Shown piece by piece: positions 1-11,503 of a stretch of DNA of 29,037 nucleotides (position 1 is its first letter; every line of letters begins with the position of its first letter). The notes under the pieces are model-generated. The model worked only from the letters and a program-made list of their open reading frames with translations, did not search any database and had not been told where the DNA came from. This DNA is from Schoenoplectus triqueter (taxonomy: Eukaryota; Streptophyta; Magnoliopsida; Poales; Cyperaceae): contig CAXKVV010000830.1 of assembly GCA_964058805.1 (NCBI GenBank), positions 1 through 29,037 on the forward strand. Direction: 5' to 3'. The position numbers and the translations under genes are program-made.

Positions 1-158
1 CTGCTTCCCCACTGATCTTCTGCAGTAGTTTTGTTTATGAAGTGATGAAAGTGCAACTGTGCAAGGCAAACAATTCAGATAAAAATAAATTAGTTGTATA
101 CTACAACAAAATAAAGATTAATTTTAATGGTGCAAAATTTTGGATATTTTTGTGGCAG
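1..158 (+). other. Intron upstream of the first visible carbonic anhydrase exon
   Basis: AT-rich sequence ending in TTTGTGGCAG, a good splice acceptor at 157-158, directly before an exon that opens in the middle of the carbonic anhydrase domain. The start codon, any transit peptide and the N-terminal exons of the gene therefore lie left of the window. Confidence 0.75.
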
Positions 159-2022
159 TTCATGGTGTTCGCCTGCGCCGATTCACGCGTGTGTCCCTCA
201 GTCATGCTTAGATTTCAGCCCGGTGAGGCCTTCACCATTCGCAACATTGCTAACATGGTCCCTCCATTCGACAAGGTAAACTTTAATTTAAAATTGAGAG
301 ATATATAATTATTTGTTGTTTCCTTTCAATAAAATTTCCTTTCATGATTTGATTATGTCATTTTTATTGTTCTAATAACTTAATTGTATCTTGTTGTGAA
401 ATGCAGAGCAAGTATACCGATGTAGGTTCGGCGATTGAGTATGCTGTTGAACACCTTAAGGTAATATTTTGTAATCTCAATTTACTATTGCGGTTATTCT
501 TTTTTCTTTAAGTAAGGTATTTAAGCAGTAAAATTATTAGATGAAACCAGTAAGAAGTCTTGGCTTGAATCATAATTAGTAGGTTGATCATAAGTTCATG
601 ATAAGAGAGTAATTAAAGCATATACCTCTCTAGAAGAAGACAATTAAATGGATAGGATGCAAGCCATCATTTTCTGAATGACCTCCATGGTCCAACTTCA
701 AGAAAGGTTCAAAACATATATAGACCAAATCAATGTTCTTGATTGTTACGCGCACAAGTCTCAAATATTTATAATGAAGGTTATCTTTACTAATAATGGC
801 CAGTATATAGCAATAGGCACAAGTCATCAATTTGTCAAGTTTCAATATAATTTTTGAATCTGAAGGTCTTGAATTTTATTGAATTGGTAGGTGGAGAACA
901 TAGTGGTGATTGGACACAGCAAGTGTGGTGGAATCAAGGGACTTATGACCTTTAAATATGATGGGAATAACAGCACGTAAGTTTGGAATATAGGTATTGT
1001 TATCTTTTGCTACTTGGTACATGTACATACGGTATATGTCGTGTTCATATGCATGCTCGCTTGATGCTTGATTCGATTGAAAATCATATAAAGGCAAAAT
1101 GCAAAATGCCTAACCTATATATAGGCTAATTATCAAGCTCCACCCCTACAGTGAGAACGTGCATATAGAGAGGGCATCTTATCTTATTATATAAGTAGTC
1201 AATTAATTTGGAAGAATTAGTGGCAAAAAAAAGATGCTTTTTTAAGGGGAAGCTTCGTTCCCTGAAAGGTCGGAATTCAGAGTTCCAGACTTCCAGCCCA
1301 ATTAATGGACTGATTCCTGATTAGTGTGGCCCACTATTTGTTAGCTCTTATATAAATTCATGTGAGTGGAGCCCATTTTGCATGCCCAGAATGTTCTTTG
1401 GGCCAGACCTTCTCAGGGATCCACTCTGGCTTCATTAATCATGATATCAAATCAACTTGTGTTCTGATTTTGATATTTTTTTTTCTTTGTTCTGTGATTT
1501 GGAAAATGAACAGTGAGTTTATTGAGGACTGGGTGAAGATCGGTTATTCTGCTAGAGAAAAGGTGCAGGCTGAGCATGGCTCCAAATCTCTGGATGAGCA
1601 ATGCACCATATGTGAAAAGGTGAGGCTTTTTTAAAAATAAATAATAATAAATTTCTGCACATCTTTTTCTATTTCTCATATTAACACCATTATTTTTGCT
1701 AGAGCATGAATGTGCCAATTAGTATGTTATGTAATTCCCATGAAATAGCGATCAGTTGCGTCGAAAAATCTACATATAAACATCATAAAATTATAAAATA
1801 TAAGAATAAAATGCAGTTGTAAACACTAACCATGGAAAAATATATAAGAAGTAAAAGATATTATAAAAGTAAAGTGCAAAAATTTTCCAGGAGGCCGTAA
1901 AAGTATCACTAGAGAACCTCAAGACATATCCATTCGTCAATGAAAAATTGGAGAAGGGAATTCTTAAGTTGATTGGTGGTCGCTATGACTTCATCAATGG
2001 AGCATTTGAGATCATCGAGTAA
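159..2022 (+). CDS. Beta-type carbonic anhydrase, 3' five exons (5' partial)
   Basis: Zinc enzyme interconverting CO2 and bicarbonate. Plant beta-CAs act in chloroplast or cytosol, and the part that would show targeting is missing. Exons: 159-275, 407-460, 891-976, 1514-1619, 1891-2022; all introns are GT-AG and phases join without a break, giving about 164 residues. Exon 1 holds [11 protein letters not shown] (zinc Cys plus the Asp-Arg dyad) and [17 protein letters not shown]. Exon 2 holds [16 protein letters not shown]. Exon 3 holds [14 protein letters not shown], supplying the zinc His and second zinc Cys. Exon 4 holds [16 protein letters not shown]. Exon 5 ends [15 protein letters not shown] and a TAA stop. 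No catalytic residue is lost. Plant family members usually run a further 20-30 residues after the FEL(W) position, so this C-terminus is short. A GTAATA just before the stop (2019-2024) could be a donor to a further exon not identified here. Family call is firm; the isoform is not assignable. Confidence 0.92.
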
Positions 2023-3272
2023 TATGTACTCCGTCTTGTGAGATGATAATAACCAGAAATGAAATGATATATACGTATATATGTAATGGGCGTTCTTTTT
2101 TCTATATTTGGCGTTGTATGATTATGCATTTCGATCGCTTTGTGATCAAGCACATATATCAGTGATATTGTGCTTAATTAATGCTGTGCGATTTAAATTT
2201 TCCTCTACTAAATTAATTTCTGTGTCCTTGTCTTGTCACGTTATTTTTTTTTTTTTGCATAATTTTGTATAAGAAAAGAAATGATGACTACTTAAATTAC
2301 AAGAGGAAATTAAATATTGTAGCTATCTGGAGCTGCACATAAGTGTGCATCGTGTGATACAGCAGGCTGTGAACAAAATAGATTCGAAATGAATAGTACT
2401 AAAATTATATTTATATTCATTTTATTTTTGATGGATACGGATAAGATTATAGATATTAAATGGATATCAAAATTTAAAATCAAATATGCTTTAAACGAAT
2501 ATGGATATGAAATATATATTTAACACATACAATTTTTGTAATGGATATGAAATAGAACTTAATATTTATTACTAATAACTATGTATATATAATAAAAATA
2601 AGTACATATAATAATAATAATAAATATTTATAACACATATATTTCTTAATATTTATAATAATAATATTATATAGGTAAATTTTTTGATAACTTATACTAT
2701 TTTATAATATATGTTTTATTTCGAATATGGATAATAGAGTTCAAAATCAAATTTGTATTTGTATCTGCATTATTTTTAATGGATAGAATCATATACAAAT
2801 ATAGATAATTACTGTTCGAATATAAATGATATATTTATGAATAATTTTTTAATATAGAGCTGAATGAAGTGGATATTATCCGCTCTATTTACATCCCTAG
2901 ATCATACAGACACACAACAAAATTGCATTGTGCAAATAGATAAGATTGTAGATAAAACCAAAGAGTCATGTACCGTGAACATAGTTTTTAAGCTCATAGT
3001 GGTTTTTTATGAGTTTAATTCTAAAAGTATATTAAATTATTTTTAAATTTTGATTTATTAGGCTCATTAAATTTTTTATATTAAAATCTTATGATATAAA
3101 AAATGGAGTATGTTGAGTTTTTTAATTCATTATTTTTAATTTTCAAAAAATCAGCTCTAAAAATAAAAAATATATCCAATAAGGTTTTCGTATGAAAATT
3201 TAATGAGCATGATAAATCAAAATTTGGAGATGATTTCATATATTTTTTGAGTTAACCTCATGCTATCTTTAC
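2023..3272. other. 3' flank of the carbonic anhydrase gene and AT-rich DNA with a decayed repeat
   Basis: No gene seen. The first few hundred bases should include the 3' UTR; no single clear poly(A) signal stands out. From about 2380 to 2900 the sequence is rich in GGATA/ATCC-type words and ends CTATTTACATCCCTAG, which resembles the terminus of hAT-like MITEs that begin CTAGGGATGTAAAT. I could not find a matching left end or target duplication. An (AAT)n-like stretch lies near 2604-2625. Confidence 0.4.
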
Positions 3273-3288
3273 TATATATATATATATA

Positions 3289-3640
3289 GTTCTTCATTAT
3301 CAAAGTGTAAATGGTCGATCCAACCGTACAAAATAATTTTCATATGAATATCTCGACGTAAACTAAATTTTATATTTTTTAAAATTCTTTTACTATTTTC
3401 TAAGATAGTTAGAAAATTACATCTTTTGAATGACTCATAATAACTAAATCAAGTGATTTTCTAATTATTTTAAAAAGTAGTAAAAAAAATCTGAAAAATA
3501 TAAAATTTGGTCTACATCGAGATATTCATATAAAAATTATTTTGTATGGTTCAGATCGATAATTTGAACTTTGAAAATTAATAACCGATGCATAGCACGA
3601 GAACGATCCATGTTTTGTACAGCAGCATAGCCAAATTCTA
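3289..3640. mobile_element. Foldback MITE nested in a (TA)n microsatellite, older copy
   Basis: The element is bounded by (TA)8 at 3273-3288 and a longer AT run at 3641-3664. Its two arms are inverted copies: the left arm near 3325-3385 contains ACAAAATAATTTTCATATGA, and the right arm near 3515-3545 gives ACAAAATAATTTTTATATGA when reverse-complemented. Arm similarity continues outward and inward with scattered changes, so this copy is old. The right terminus, reverse-complemented, reads TAGAATTTGGCTATGCTGCT, which aligns with the terminus of the element at 27023. The left terminus appears truncated. No coding capacity. It resembles Micron-type microsatellite-targeting elements described in rice, by structure only. 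Confidence 0.7.
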
Positions 3641-3942
3641 ATATATATATATATATATATATATCAGATTTGGTCTCCAAAATTATTGTTGTTCCTAACG
3701 GGCACGCTAATAGGGCGTAATTAAAACATCAGAGGGACATAATTCAAACCACTCAGGCCTAATTGAAAGTTCTATAGTCTACATCACAAATAACTCAATC
3801 ACTCAGATAAATATTGTACGAATGTAAATAAAGAGTGAGAGAAAGAGAGAGCAAATACAGGGAGGCGCAATATATTAATGGAATTTGGTTAAAATGGGTC
3901 TAAATTTCCAAAATGTTGCTGCAAAAGGTGATGCGCCCTTAT

Positions 3943-4389
3943 TAGGGGTGTAAATGGGTCAGGTTGGGTCGGGTCGGGTTCGGGTCGGATTACATTATTT
4001 TATTATTTTTTTGATCCGATCCGAAACCGACCCGATTAAATTCAGGTCAAAATTTTTTGACCCATACCCGACCCGATCCGACCAGTGTAAAATAATTAAA
4101 TATTTATTAATTATTTTTATATAATTTTAAATAATAAAATATTAATTAATTTATAATTAATCTTAATTAGTATATAATTAGTGTATATTTAAGCTTTAAT
4201 TAGTACTAAATCATAAAATTACTTCAAAAAATATAATTAATCGGGTCGGGTTGACTCAAACCCGACCCGATTTGATTCGGATAAAAAAAATTAAATCCAT
4301 ACCCGACTCATTTATTTTCATATCATATCAAATCGAATCGGATCAAATCGGATTAACCCATCAGATCGGATCAATAATTGGCACCCGTA
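3943..4389. mobile_element. hAT-type MITE with 8-bp target duplication
   Basis: A 447-bp non-coding element. It starts TAGGGGTGTAAAT and ends ATTGGCACCCGTA, so the termini are inverted repeats TAGGGGTG and TACGGGTG. The flanks GCCCTTAT (3935-3942) and GCCCTTCT (4390-4397) match at 7 of 8 positions, the 8-bp target duplication typical of the hAT superfamily. The interior is full of GGGTCGGGTCGGG words at the left and ACCCGACCCGA words at the right, so the transcript could fold on itself. Any 65-residue reading frame through it is coincidental. Confidence 0.82.
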
Positions 4390-6617
4390 GCCCTTCTATA
4401 CCAAAAAGAAGGAATTACAACTCTAAAATAATTATTCTCTTACATTAAATAGCGTGGTATTGGCGGGTGAAATACCGCTCGCCCTTGGATTACGGTCGAG
4501 AGAGCTCAATATATAGGATGTGTTATTGATACCAAATTACCAATATACCTGAGGAAACGAAAGTCTATGTAAGATATCAAGACTTAAAAGAAACAGATAC
4601 AAAGGTTTTAGATTCAAAGGTGCACAAAGACTCTAAAAAGAAAATATCGATCACAAGAGATCTTATAAACAACGCGTGGATCATAAGGGATCTCAATCCA
4701 ATCACTTTAACTAAGCCCATTGTGATATTTGGGGAGTTGAATTCTTTCAACATCCTAGTCATTATATCAATAAACAAGCTTCATTTTATTTTATTTCTGT
4801 GAATCAATGATTATCCATTATAGGTATATAGGCACTTTGTTTATCTTTCAAAAATGATTTTTTTTTTTTCATTAATAATTAGACAAATCTTCAACAAAGG
4901 AAGACTAGCGTTCCCACAACATCTTTTGAATATAAAATTTCTTAATTTGACTAATTCAATAACACTTAACTTTATTGGTCAAATGTTATATTCTAACTTC
5001 AAGATGCCATCTTTAATCCTAGATGGATTCCAAGAAGCTTTGCTTCACAATTGATTACACATAATTCACCAAAATCAATTCCTTAATCTTTAGAACTATA
5101 CCACAATTCATAATTATGAGTAATCAGTCAGTCTTCCATATATCTCTTTATTTGAGATCTACTTATTCTAAAATATATGGTATATAATATAGTTTTTTCA
5201 AACTAATTATGATACAGAGACTCACACATGGCTCCTAGCCATTTTATGGAGTTAAAACCTCTATAATTTTGTTGTGGATCTTTATAATGTCATACATTAT
5301 AATCTGGAGTTACCTTTGAGGTTCTCAAACTTTATCCATTTTCTTCTCACACAAACAATGTTCATGGTTTCAGAAACTTGCCCATCACATTTTGTGATTT
5401 AGTTTCCAACCTTACCTAAAACTATTTGTGGTTGAAGTCAAAATCGAATATATTTCACAAAGTCTTATGAAAAAGCAGAAATGATTCATTGTAACTCCCA
5501 TTAAAATTAATATTTATTAGTGATCACTAATACCATTATTGACTTTAGTAATATTGGTTTTGCGCGCATTAAACTATTTTCAATTTGCACACAGCTCCCA
5601 CTACTTTTCTATGAGAAACTAATTTCTCAAGTAGATGTACCGTTTCAAGAAATAATCATTTTGCTTAGAATTGATGGAAGTAATATACCATAGTTTCCGA
5701 TCTATAAATGGTGGAAGAGTCTGATAAACCAGAATTTACTATGAGGGACCATTCCTTCCAATCTTTCTTTAGAATGCAGAGATCCTTTTTTCAGTGATCT
5801 AGGCATACCCCCCCCCCCCCCCCCCCCCAAAACCTATAATTGGATCAAAATCTACTGCTCGCCAATCCTGCTCTTTGAGATCGGACGTTGCAAGTTAATT
5901 TGATCTCTTTGAGATTCGTGCACATGCTTTTCGAGATACTTTTGATCATTCAATTTAGAAACCAGGGCAGATTCGGATTCGGTTTTATATAGCTACAATC
6001 TCATCTATTTTTCATTATATATCAATTATCTCACTGGAACCATATCAGCCTCTTTGGGCAACCTTACTACTCCAAAATAAGAAACATTTTTCAACGAATT
6101 TATGACATCTTGTTATTAATCAATGCAATAATTTCAACAAGAATTGCCAAAATAAATTTCGCTTATCTATATTGAGATACTAAACTATCTCGACTATGTT
6201 TCTCCAAGAAACACCATATTATCAAGTATTGGGACTATCCCAATCTAATATAGATAAGCCTTAGACTCAGTTCTTAAGTTGTTTCATATATAATCCAATT
6301 ATTGGCACAGTCCCATTATATTCAAGTATGAGATATTGATATATAATTTTTTTTCTCAACCATATGGATATGGTATTTTCGAGAAAAAAATATTGAAATT
6401 ATTGGATATTTGCAATCTTGAATAAGCACAATTTATTGCATAATTTTTACTAAAAGCTTGAATTCATAACAACGTCAAAAATAAAATTTCATAAAATTCG
6501 TTGAAAGGATAACATAAGAGTTTTGTTAATATTCCATGTTCTTCTCATGTTTAGAGTTGAGAAACTTATATCAAACATGTGATATCCATACTAGTAGTGG
6601 ATAATGGTATATTAGGC
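4390..6617. other. Gene-free AT-rich interval, probably transposon debris
   Basis: No reading frame with recognisable homology was found on either strand. Composition and the adjacent copia integrase remnant suggest old retroelement sequence, but I could not identify an LTR pair, primer-binding site or terminal repeats. A 21-base C run is listed separately. Confidence 0.4.
5808..5828. repeat. Poly-C run (21 bases)
   Basis: An uninterrupted homopolymer C tract in AT-rich surroundings. The opposite strand is a poly-G tract able in principle to form a G-quadruplex. Length in assemblies is often unreliable for such runs. Confidence 0.9.
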
Positions 6618-7120
6618 AAATGTTTCATTAGTCCCAGAGAAATTAGAAGGATATTTATCCATCACCAACTCGAGGATAAGATAGTTATTTCACAACATGG
6701 TGTGTTTTTGGAGAAAATTATTTCTTGTAAGAGAGAGTAGTGGAAGTAGCGAGTGAATTGAAGTTGGTTCAAGTCGCAACACTAGCAGTGGATAAAAGTG
6801 ATCTCATAGAACCACAAATGAATATGAAATTCAGTGGGAGTTAGAAATAATTAATTTCATTATTTCACGAGTAGTTTTGAACAGATTCGATTCTAACTTT
6901 ACAACTAAAATCCACGAGGTCGAAGCTAAACTACCTGAAACCGAGAATATTTGATCTTTAGAGAAAAATGAATATGTATTGATCAACTTGGAGGTGATTT
7001 TTTGGATTTATAAGATATTAGTGTTCGACATTATAAAGAAGCAGTGGTGGGTGTTAGCTCCATTAAATTAGTTTGGGAGCCATCATTAATCTTTGTATAA
7101 GCGATCAAATTAGGAAATTG
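6618..7120 (+). pseudogene. Decayed Ty1/copia pol fragment (integrase C-terminus to start of RT)
   Basis: Reading 6618-6737 gives KCFISPREIRR, then EDKIVISQHGVFLEKIIS. This matches the copia integrase C-terminal pattern (C-[YF]-FIGYP, then KVFVS-[KR]-HGVFLEKEF-IS). Stops follow at 6738 and beyond. About 290 bases downstream, HYKEAVVG near 7027-7050 resembles the Y-x-EA motif that opens the copia reverse transcriptase region. The remainder of integrase, gag, RT and the LTRs are not visible, so this is a short fossil in + orientation. It belongs to a different insertion from the copia element on the - strand at 22095-24384. Confidence 0.65.
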
Positions 7121-7689
7121 ATTATTCCACATGTTGAAGAACAAGTGGTGCTTCAAATAGAAGATAATTTTGAATATGCAATAATGGAAAGAGAGAAACT
7201 TTATTTTGATTGGCAGGAAATTGATACTGATACTTAATTTTGACAATGAACTAAGTTTACGAAGAGTTAGAAATATTATAATAATATCATCAAAATTTAA
7301 ATGATATACATAATATTTTTTATTGAAGTTACATGTATTCTTATCTCTTAGGCTGAAATATGTATAGTCAATTTTAGAGATGATAAAATCTGATCCGGCT
7401 CAACAAATCTGTTCGACTCAATTCAAGTTTGATCTGATCGAACTTGATATTTTTAGAAAGTCAAATTAATTTGATGTGATCCAATCCAATATAATTCGTT
7501 CTGAGATAAAATAATATGTAATCCAATTAAAATTCATTTAAAATCCAAATAAAATTTACATTCACAGTGACTTGAACTGATCCAATCTAATTTTTTAAGA
7601 AATTAAACTAATCCGATTTAATTCGATCTGACCCAAATCCGATCCATCCGCCTTGACTGCCACCTCGACTCATTTTCCACGATAGAAGA
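7121..7689. other. Gene-free AT-rich interval with a GATC/GGATC-rich repeat remnant
   Basis: Between about 7380 and 7650 the sequence repeats words such as GATCTGATC, GATCCAATC and GACCCAAATCCGATCC. These resemble the interior of the GGGTCGGGT-type hAT MITE at 3943 after mutation. Termini and target duplication were not found. Confidence 0.3.
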
Positions 7690-7900
7690 CGACATGGATG
7701 ATCCTATTCCTTGGAAATATAATTGACGAGGCTTGGCAGCGGCCAGAGCCCAGTGGCCACATCTCTTCTGCATTGCCTCAGCCCACTCGTCCACCCTCCA
7801 GCCTTCTGCTCGTCTCTCCTCCCGTGCAAATCACAAATCTTCTCGTCTCTCTTTCCCCTTCATAGAAATTGCAACGCGAAAATCGAACTGAAGTAAACAA
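7690..7900 (+). promoter_or_regulatory. CT-rich, GC-richer island resembling a plant 5' leader
   Basis: A sharp compositional island in AT-rich DNA, with runs such as CGTCTCTCCTCCCGTGC and CTTCTCGTCTCTCTTTCC near 7815-7860. Pyrimidine patches of this kind mark many plant transcription start regions, and the polarity would favour + strand transcription. No convincing TATA box or downstream open gene was identified, so it may be the promoter of a lost gene or of a non-coding transcript. Confidence 0.3.
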
Positions 7901-7979
7901 TTTTTTTTCTCAAAAAAATGAAACTAAAAGGTGAAATTGTTTGTTGGTTTTCATAAAATTGGCTGCAAAATGAAATAAT

Positions 7980-8125
7980 TGGGGGTAGTGACTATGGGTG
8001 ATGATTTTTGAAGGTAGTGACTACGGGTGAGTATTTGAGATCAGTGTCTCTGAGTATCAACGAGCTTGATGAGGTAGTAGAATTTGAGATTAGTGGCTCC
8101 TTCAAGCTCTTTGCTAGGAATATTT
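7980..8125 (+). other. Possible orphan exon and small direct repeat
   Basis: GGTAGTGACTATGGGTGA (about 7984-8001) is repeated with one change at about 8013-8030. The following frame reads SVSLSINELDEVVEFEISGS then FKLFAR and runs into poly-T DNA after 8125, where a GT-type exon end is not obvious. The residue mix looks protein-like, but I recognise no family. It could be an exon relic belonging to the CT-rich island just upstream, or chance. Confidence 0.2.
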
Positions 8126-11100
8126 GCTTGTTCTTATGTTTCTTTTTGTTACTTTATATTTTGGAAAACCAAAAACTTTTTCGTTCAAGATTCTATTTTT
8201 TTTTTTTTTTTTTGTATTGGAGGAAGAACCGGAATTTTAGTTTAATTAGTATTTGGAAGTTTTGTTATGTTTGTAAGAAACTTTTCTTCTTGAACACTTA
8301 AACTTATTGCAATTTTGAGTTTGTTAATAATCAATATAAAAGTGACCATTTCAAATTGATAATTTCCGAGGGCTATCATGGATGTCACAAAAAAACATTT
8401 TAAGGTTTCCTGTATCATATATGTACTGAAAACCAGTTAGTCCAGTACTGGTATCAAATATAAAAAATTGAAATACCATTTTGATACAATGCCAAATCAA
8501 GTATGCTTGATGTGGATCTGTAACAAATGGATTTGGCTTTCCCTTTGGATCGTGCATGAAATAGCACAAGAATAGAAGAATTGAGAATAATAAATGAGGA
8601 TAGTGAAAAAATAGTGATTTTTCGGTTAGCGCGAGAATAATAAAAAGATAATGCTATTCCGAATGATAGAAATATTGTTTGGATTGTTTATTTGAAATAG
8701 TAATGGAGAATTGAGAAGAACAATAGATATTCCATCACTCTCATGGAATAACAGAATATCGGCTATTATCACTGTTCCGGAACAACAAATTTGTGTTTAT
8801 ATGCACAATTGCTATTTCTATTCCAAAAATAGCAACTATTCTGTTATCCTTGACCCACCCAAACATACTGACTTGGATTATTCTCAGACGAGTCAGGTAC
8901 CAAATGAATTAAGAAAGTAGTTTCCACTATACTTGGTACAAAATGAATTTGGTGCTTGTTGTACTTCCAGAATTTAAGTACAATACATAACTATTTATTC
9001 TCTTGGAAGTTTTATAGGAACTCCGCTAGATTTCCTTTGTATAGTTAAATTATTTCATTAGCTTTCTAATTGTTGGTTAAATTATTTCGTAAACTTTCTG
9101 ATCGTTGTTTTATGCTTAGTGATAGATTTTTGGTCAAGAATCCACATGACAACAAGGAGGTATAGCCTAGTTTGTTATGAAAGTAATTTTGATCGAACCT
9201 GTATTGTTAAAGGTGTAAGAACTTAATATTGAACTAATTTCTTTTGCGCTTTATGCATCTGAAGAAAATTTATCACTTTCAAGTTAGGTTATGTTTATGC
9301 TGGTATTGTAGAGCGTACACAAATAAACCAGCAAGATTTTTTTTCGGATTTTTTGTTTTTCAGTTTTTTTTTCCTGTTTGTCTTAAGTTATGATATCTTA
9401 TATAGAATAGGGATAATGATGGCAGTGAAATAAAAGCTAATTTAAAAAAATGATATTTTGTGTAAAACCTTTTAAAATAAGTAATTTAAACCACATATAT
9501 TTTGTTTGCAGCAATATCCAAATTTTAGCACATAAAATGATAAAAACATAATGAAGGATATTTTTGTAAGCTTAAGAAGCATCTGGATTAGCCATCGGTG
9601 TCTATTTTTCATACAAGTATTCTGAAGATATAATATTTGAATTGATGGCAGAGCTGGAACGTGATTGATTAAAATTGTGAAACTTCTCAAAGTTCAGAGC
9701 TCCTTATGCATGACTGAAATCTCAAACTTCAGATTAGAGGGTAGTTCAGAATTTTTTATGCAATCCGGTCACTATTTTGCTTTTTTTTTTTCTTGGCAAA
9801 CTGAAATTACATAATATATATAAAAAGTATGAACTGATCTTGAGCAGGTGAGCTGATCCTGATGTTTGGTCTTTATTTAAATTAGGATTGTTCATTGGAC
9901 TTCGCCTTAAAAATATATAGGATATATAAATAATCATAAATTTAAAATGATTTTTTTTGTAAAATAATTTTTGTTAGAAATTTTTTAAACATAAATGTAT
10001 TTTTCAAAATGCTGAAAATATATTTAATGACAAATATTATAATTAGCTACATAATATTTCATTAAAAAAATATAAAATATATATATATTATTTTAGTATT
10101 TAAATTATACCTTAGAGACATCAAAGAAAGAGAAAAATAATGTAAATAATTTAAATAAAATTTCTGTTATTTGAATGATTCAGTTCATTGGTCGATTTCA
10201 TTCAAATAAAAATAAATATATATATAACAGAAATTTTATTCGGCTTGTTTCCTTATGAACTGAATCAAATTTATCAAAATATTAATCAAATAAATTAAAA
10301 TTTTATTCAATTAAATCAAAATTATATTTAGTTAAGAGAGATGAAAAAATATCAATTGTTCCAAAATAATGATAGAAGAAATAAATAATTTAAAAAATAA
10401 AACAAACAATAAAAAATTCATAAAAAATAAATATATTGGATTAAATTTAATATGGTCTTTATTTATACCAAGTGAAATTAATTTTCTTAGTAAATTTTAG
10501 ATTATTTTGTTTATTCAATTTAGAAAAAAAAACATAACCTGAACTAAAGTACTAATTAACTAAAATTTTTAGGGTTTTTCTTTTTAGTTATTTATTATAA
10601 CATTTATGATTCATGGAAAAAATGATAATAATATTTTATGGCAATTGTAAAATCGAGTTTCAATCTAACTATTTTTTCATATATAATATAGTATGTTAAA
10701 TGAAAATTCTTTTTATATCCTAAAATTGTTGTATTTTATTATGTCTATATTTTGAAAATATTCTCCAAAAAATACCTTCCCTCTGAAAAATTTCAACCGA
10801 ATCTATGCTATATTGTAAAGAGAATATATACTGAATTTATTCAGTAATGTTTAACTTTTAGCCTTTTTTAATAACCAAAACACTAGTAATTGAATGGTGT
10901 ATATTGATATTTTTAAAAACTAACGGTTCTGATTTTGTCCAATATTATTTTTCTCTCTATTTTAGTTTTTATTATTGTTGTTGTAAATAATTTTCAAAAT
11001 TATATAGAATTATATTTACTAATTTGTAAAATAATCACATAAAAATTTAATGATTTCTTTGAGTATATAAAATGCAGGTATAAAGCATTGGCAAAATAAT

Positions 11101-11184
11101 ATACATAAAGATTAAATTAGAATTGTATTATACAAAGGTAATTAAAGTAATATTGAGATTAAATCAAATAGAACAAAGATATTT
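8126..11184. other. Gene-free AT-rich interval
   Basis: No coding region was recognised on either strand; the short open frames are AT-rich and lack family motifs. Poly-T runs occur near 8198 and 9780. Around 8580-8870 there are CTATTCC/GGAATAG words and GTTTGG/CCAAAC words in opposite orientation that suggest a decayed MITE, but no clean terminal repeats were found. Confidence 0.4.
10154..10240. repeat. Hairpin with a perfect 17-bp stem
   Basis: AATAAAATTTCTGTTAT at 10154-10170 is the exact reverse complement of ATAACAGAAATTTTATT at 10224-10240, with a loop of about 53 bases. It could be the ends of a small palindromic element. Confidence 0.6.
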
Positions 11185-11189
11185 TGTCC

Positions 11190-11450
11190 TAACCGTTGTA
11201 ATGAATTCCTAATCGTTGCAAGGAATGACATTGAGACCTTGTTCATTATTTTTTAGGCAACAATCATTGCAACGGTTACCATAACCGTTGTAACAGAATA
11301 AATCATTTGTGTACAAATTTTGTCCAAAATCTTTCAGAGATTTTTCCCCTCATAACCGTTATAACATATCTCATATCCGTTACAACGATTAGTCTCGATA
11401 AGGTTAGCATTGCCTAATCGTTGTAATGGTTAACTAACTGTTGCAACGGA
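11190..11450. promoter_or_regulatory. Array of about ten MYB-like motifs (TAACCGTTGTAA family)
   Basis: Variants of TAACCGTTGTAA occur in both orientations: near 11190, 11210, 11268 (reverse), 11282, 11353, 11374, 11380 (reverse), 11414, 11434 and 11440 (reverse). About seven contain the MYB core CNGTTR. The 11268 and 11282 copies face each other as an inverted pair. LTR repeats bound by a MYB factor are known from the tobacco Tto1 retrotransposon; function here is inferred. Confidence 0.55.
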
Positions 11451-11503
11451 TATCATCGATTTATTGCCTATTTTGTTGATTTATTGTATGTTTTGTTGCC
11501 CCG

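Noticed and set aside
1362..1513. Coding potential in carbonic anhydrase intron 3
   Set aside because: The frame is open into exon 4, but its upstream residues do not match the family, and exons 3 and 4 join in perfect phase at 976/1514.
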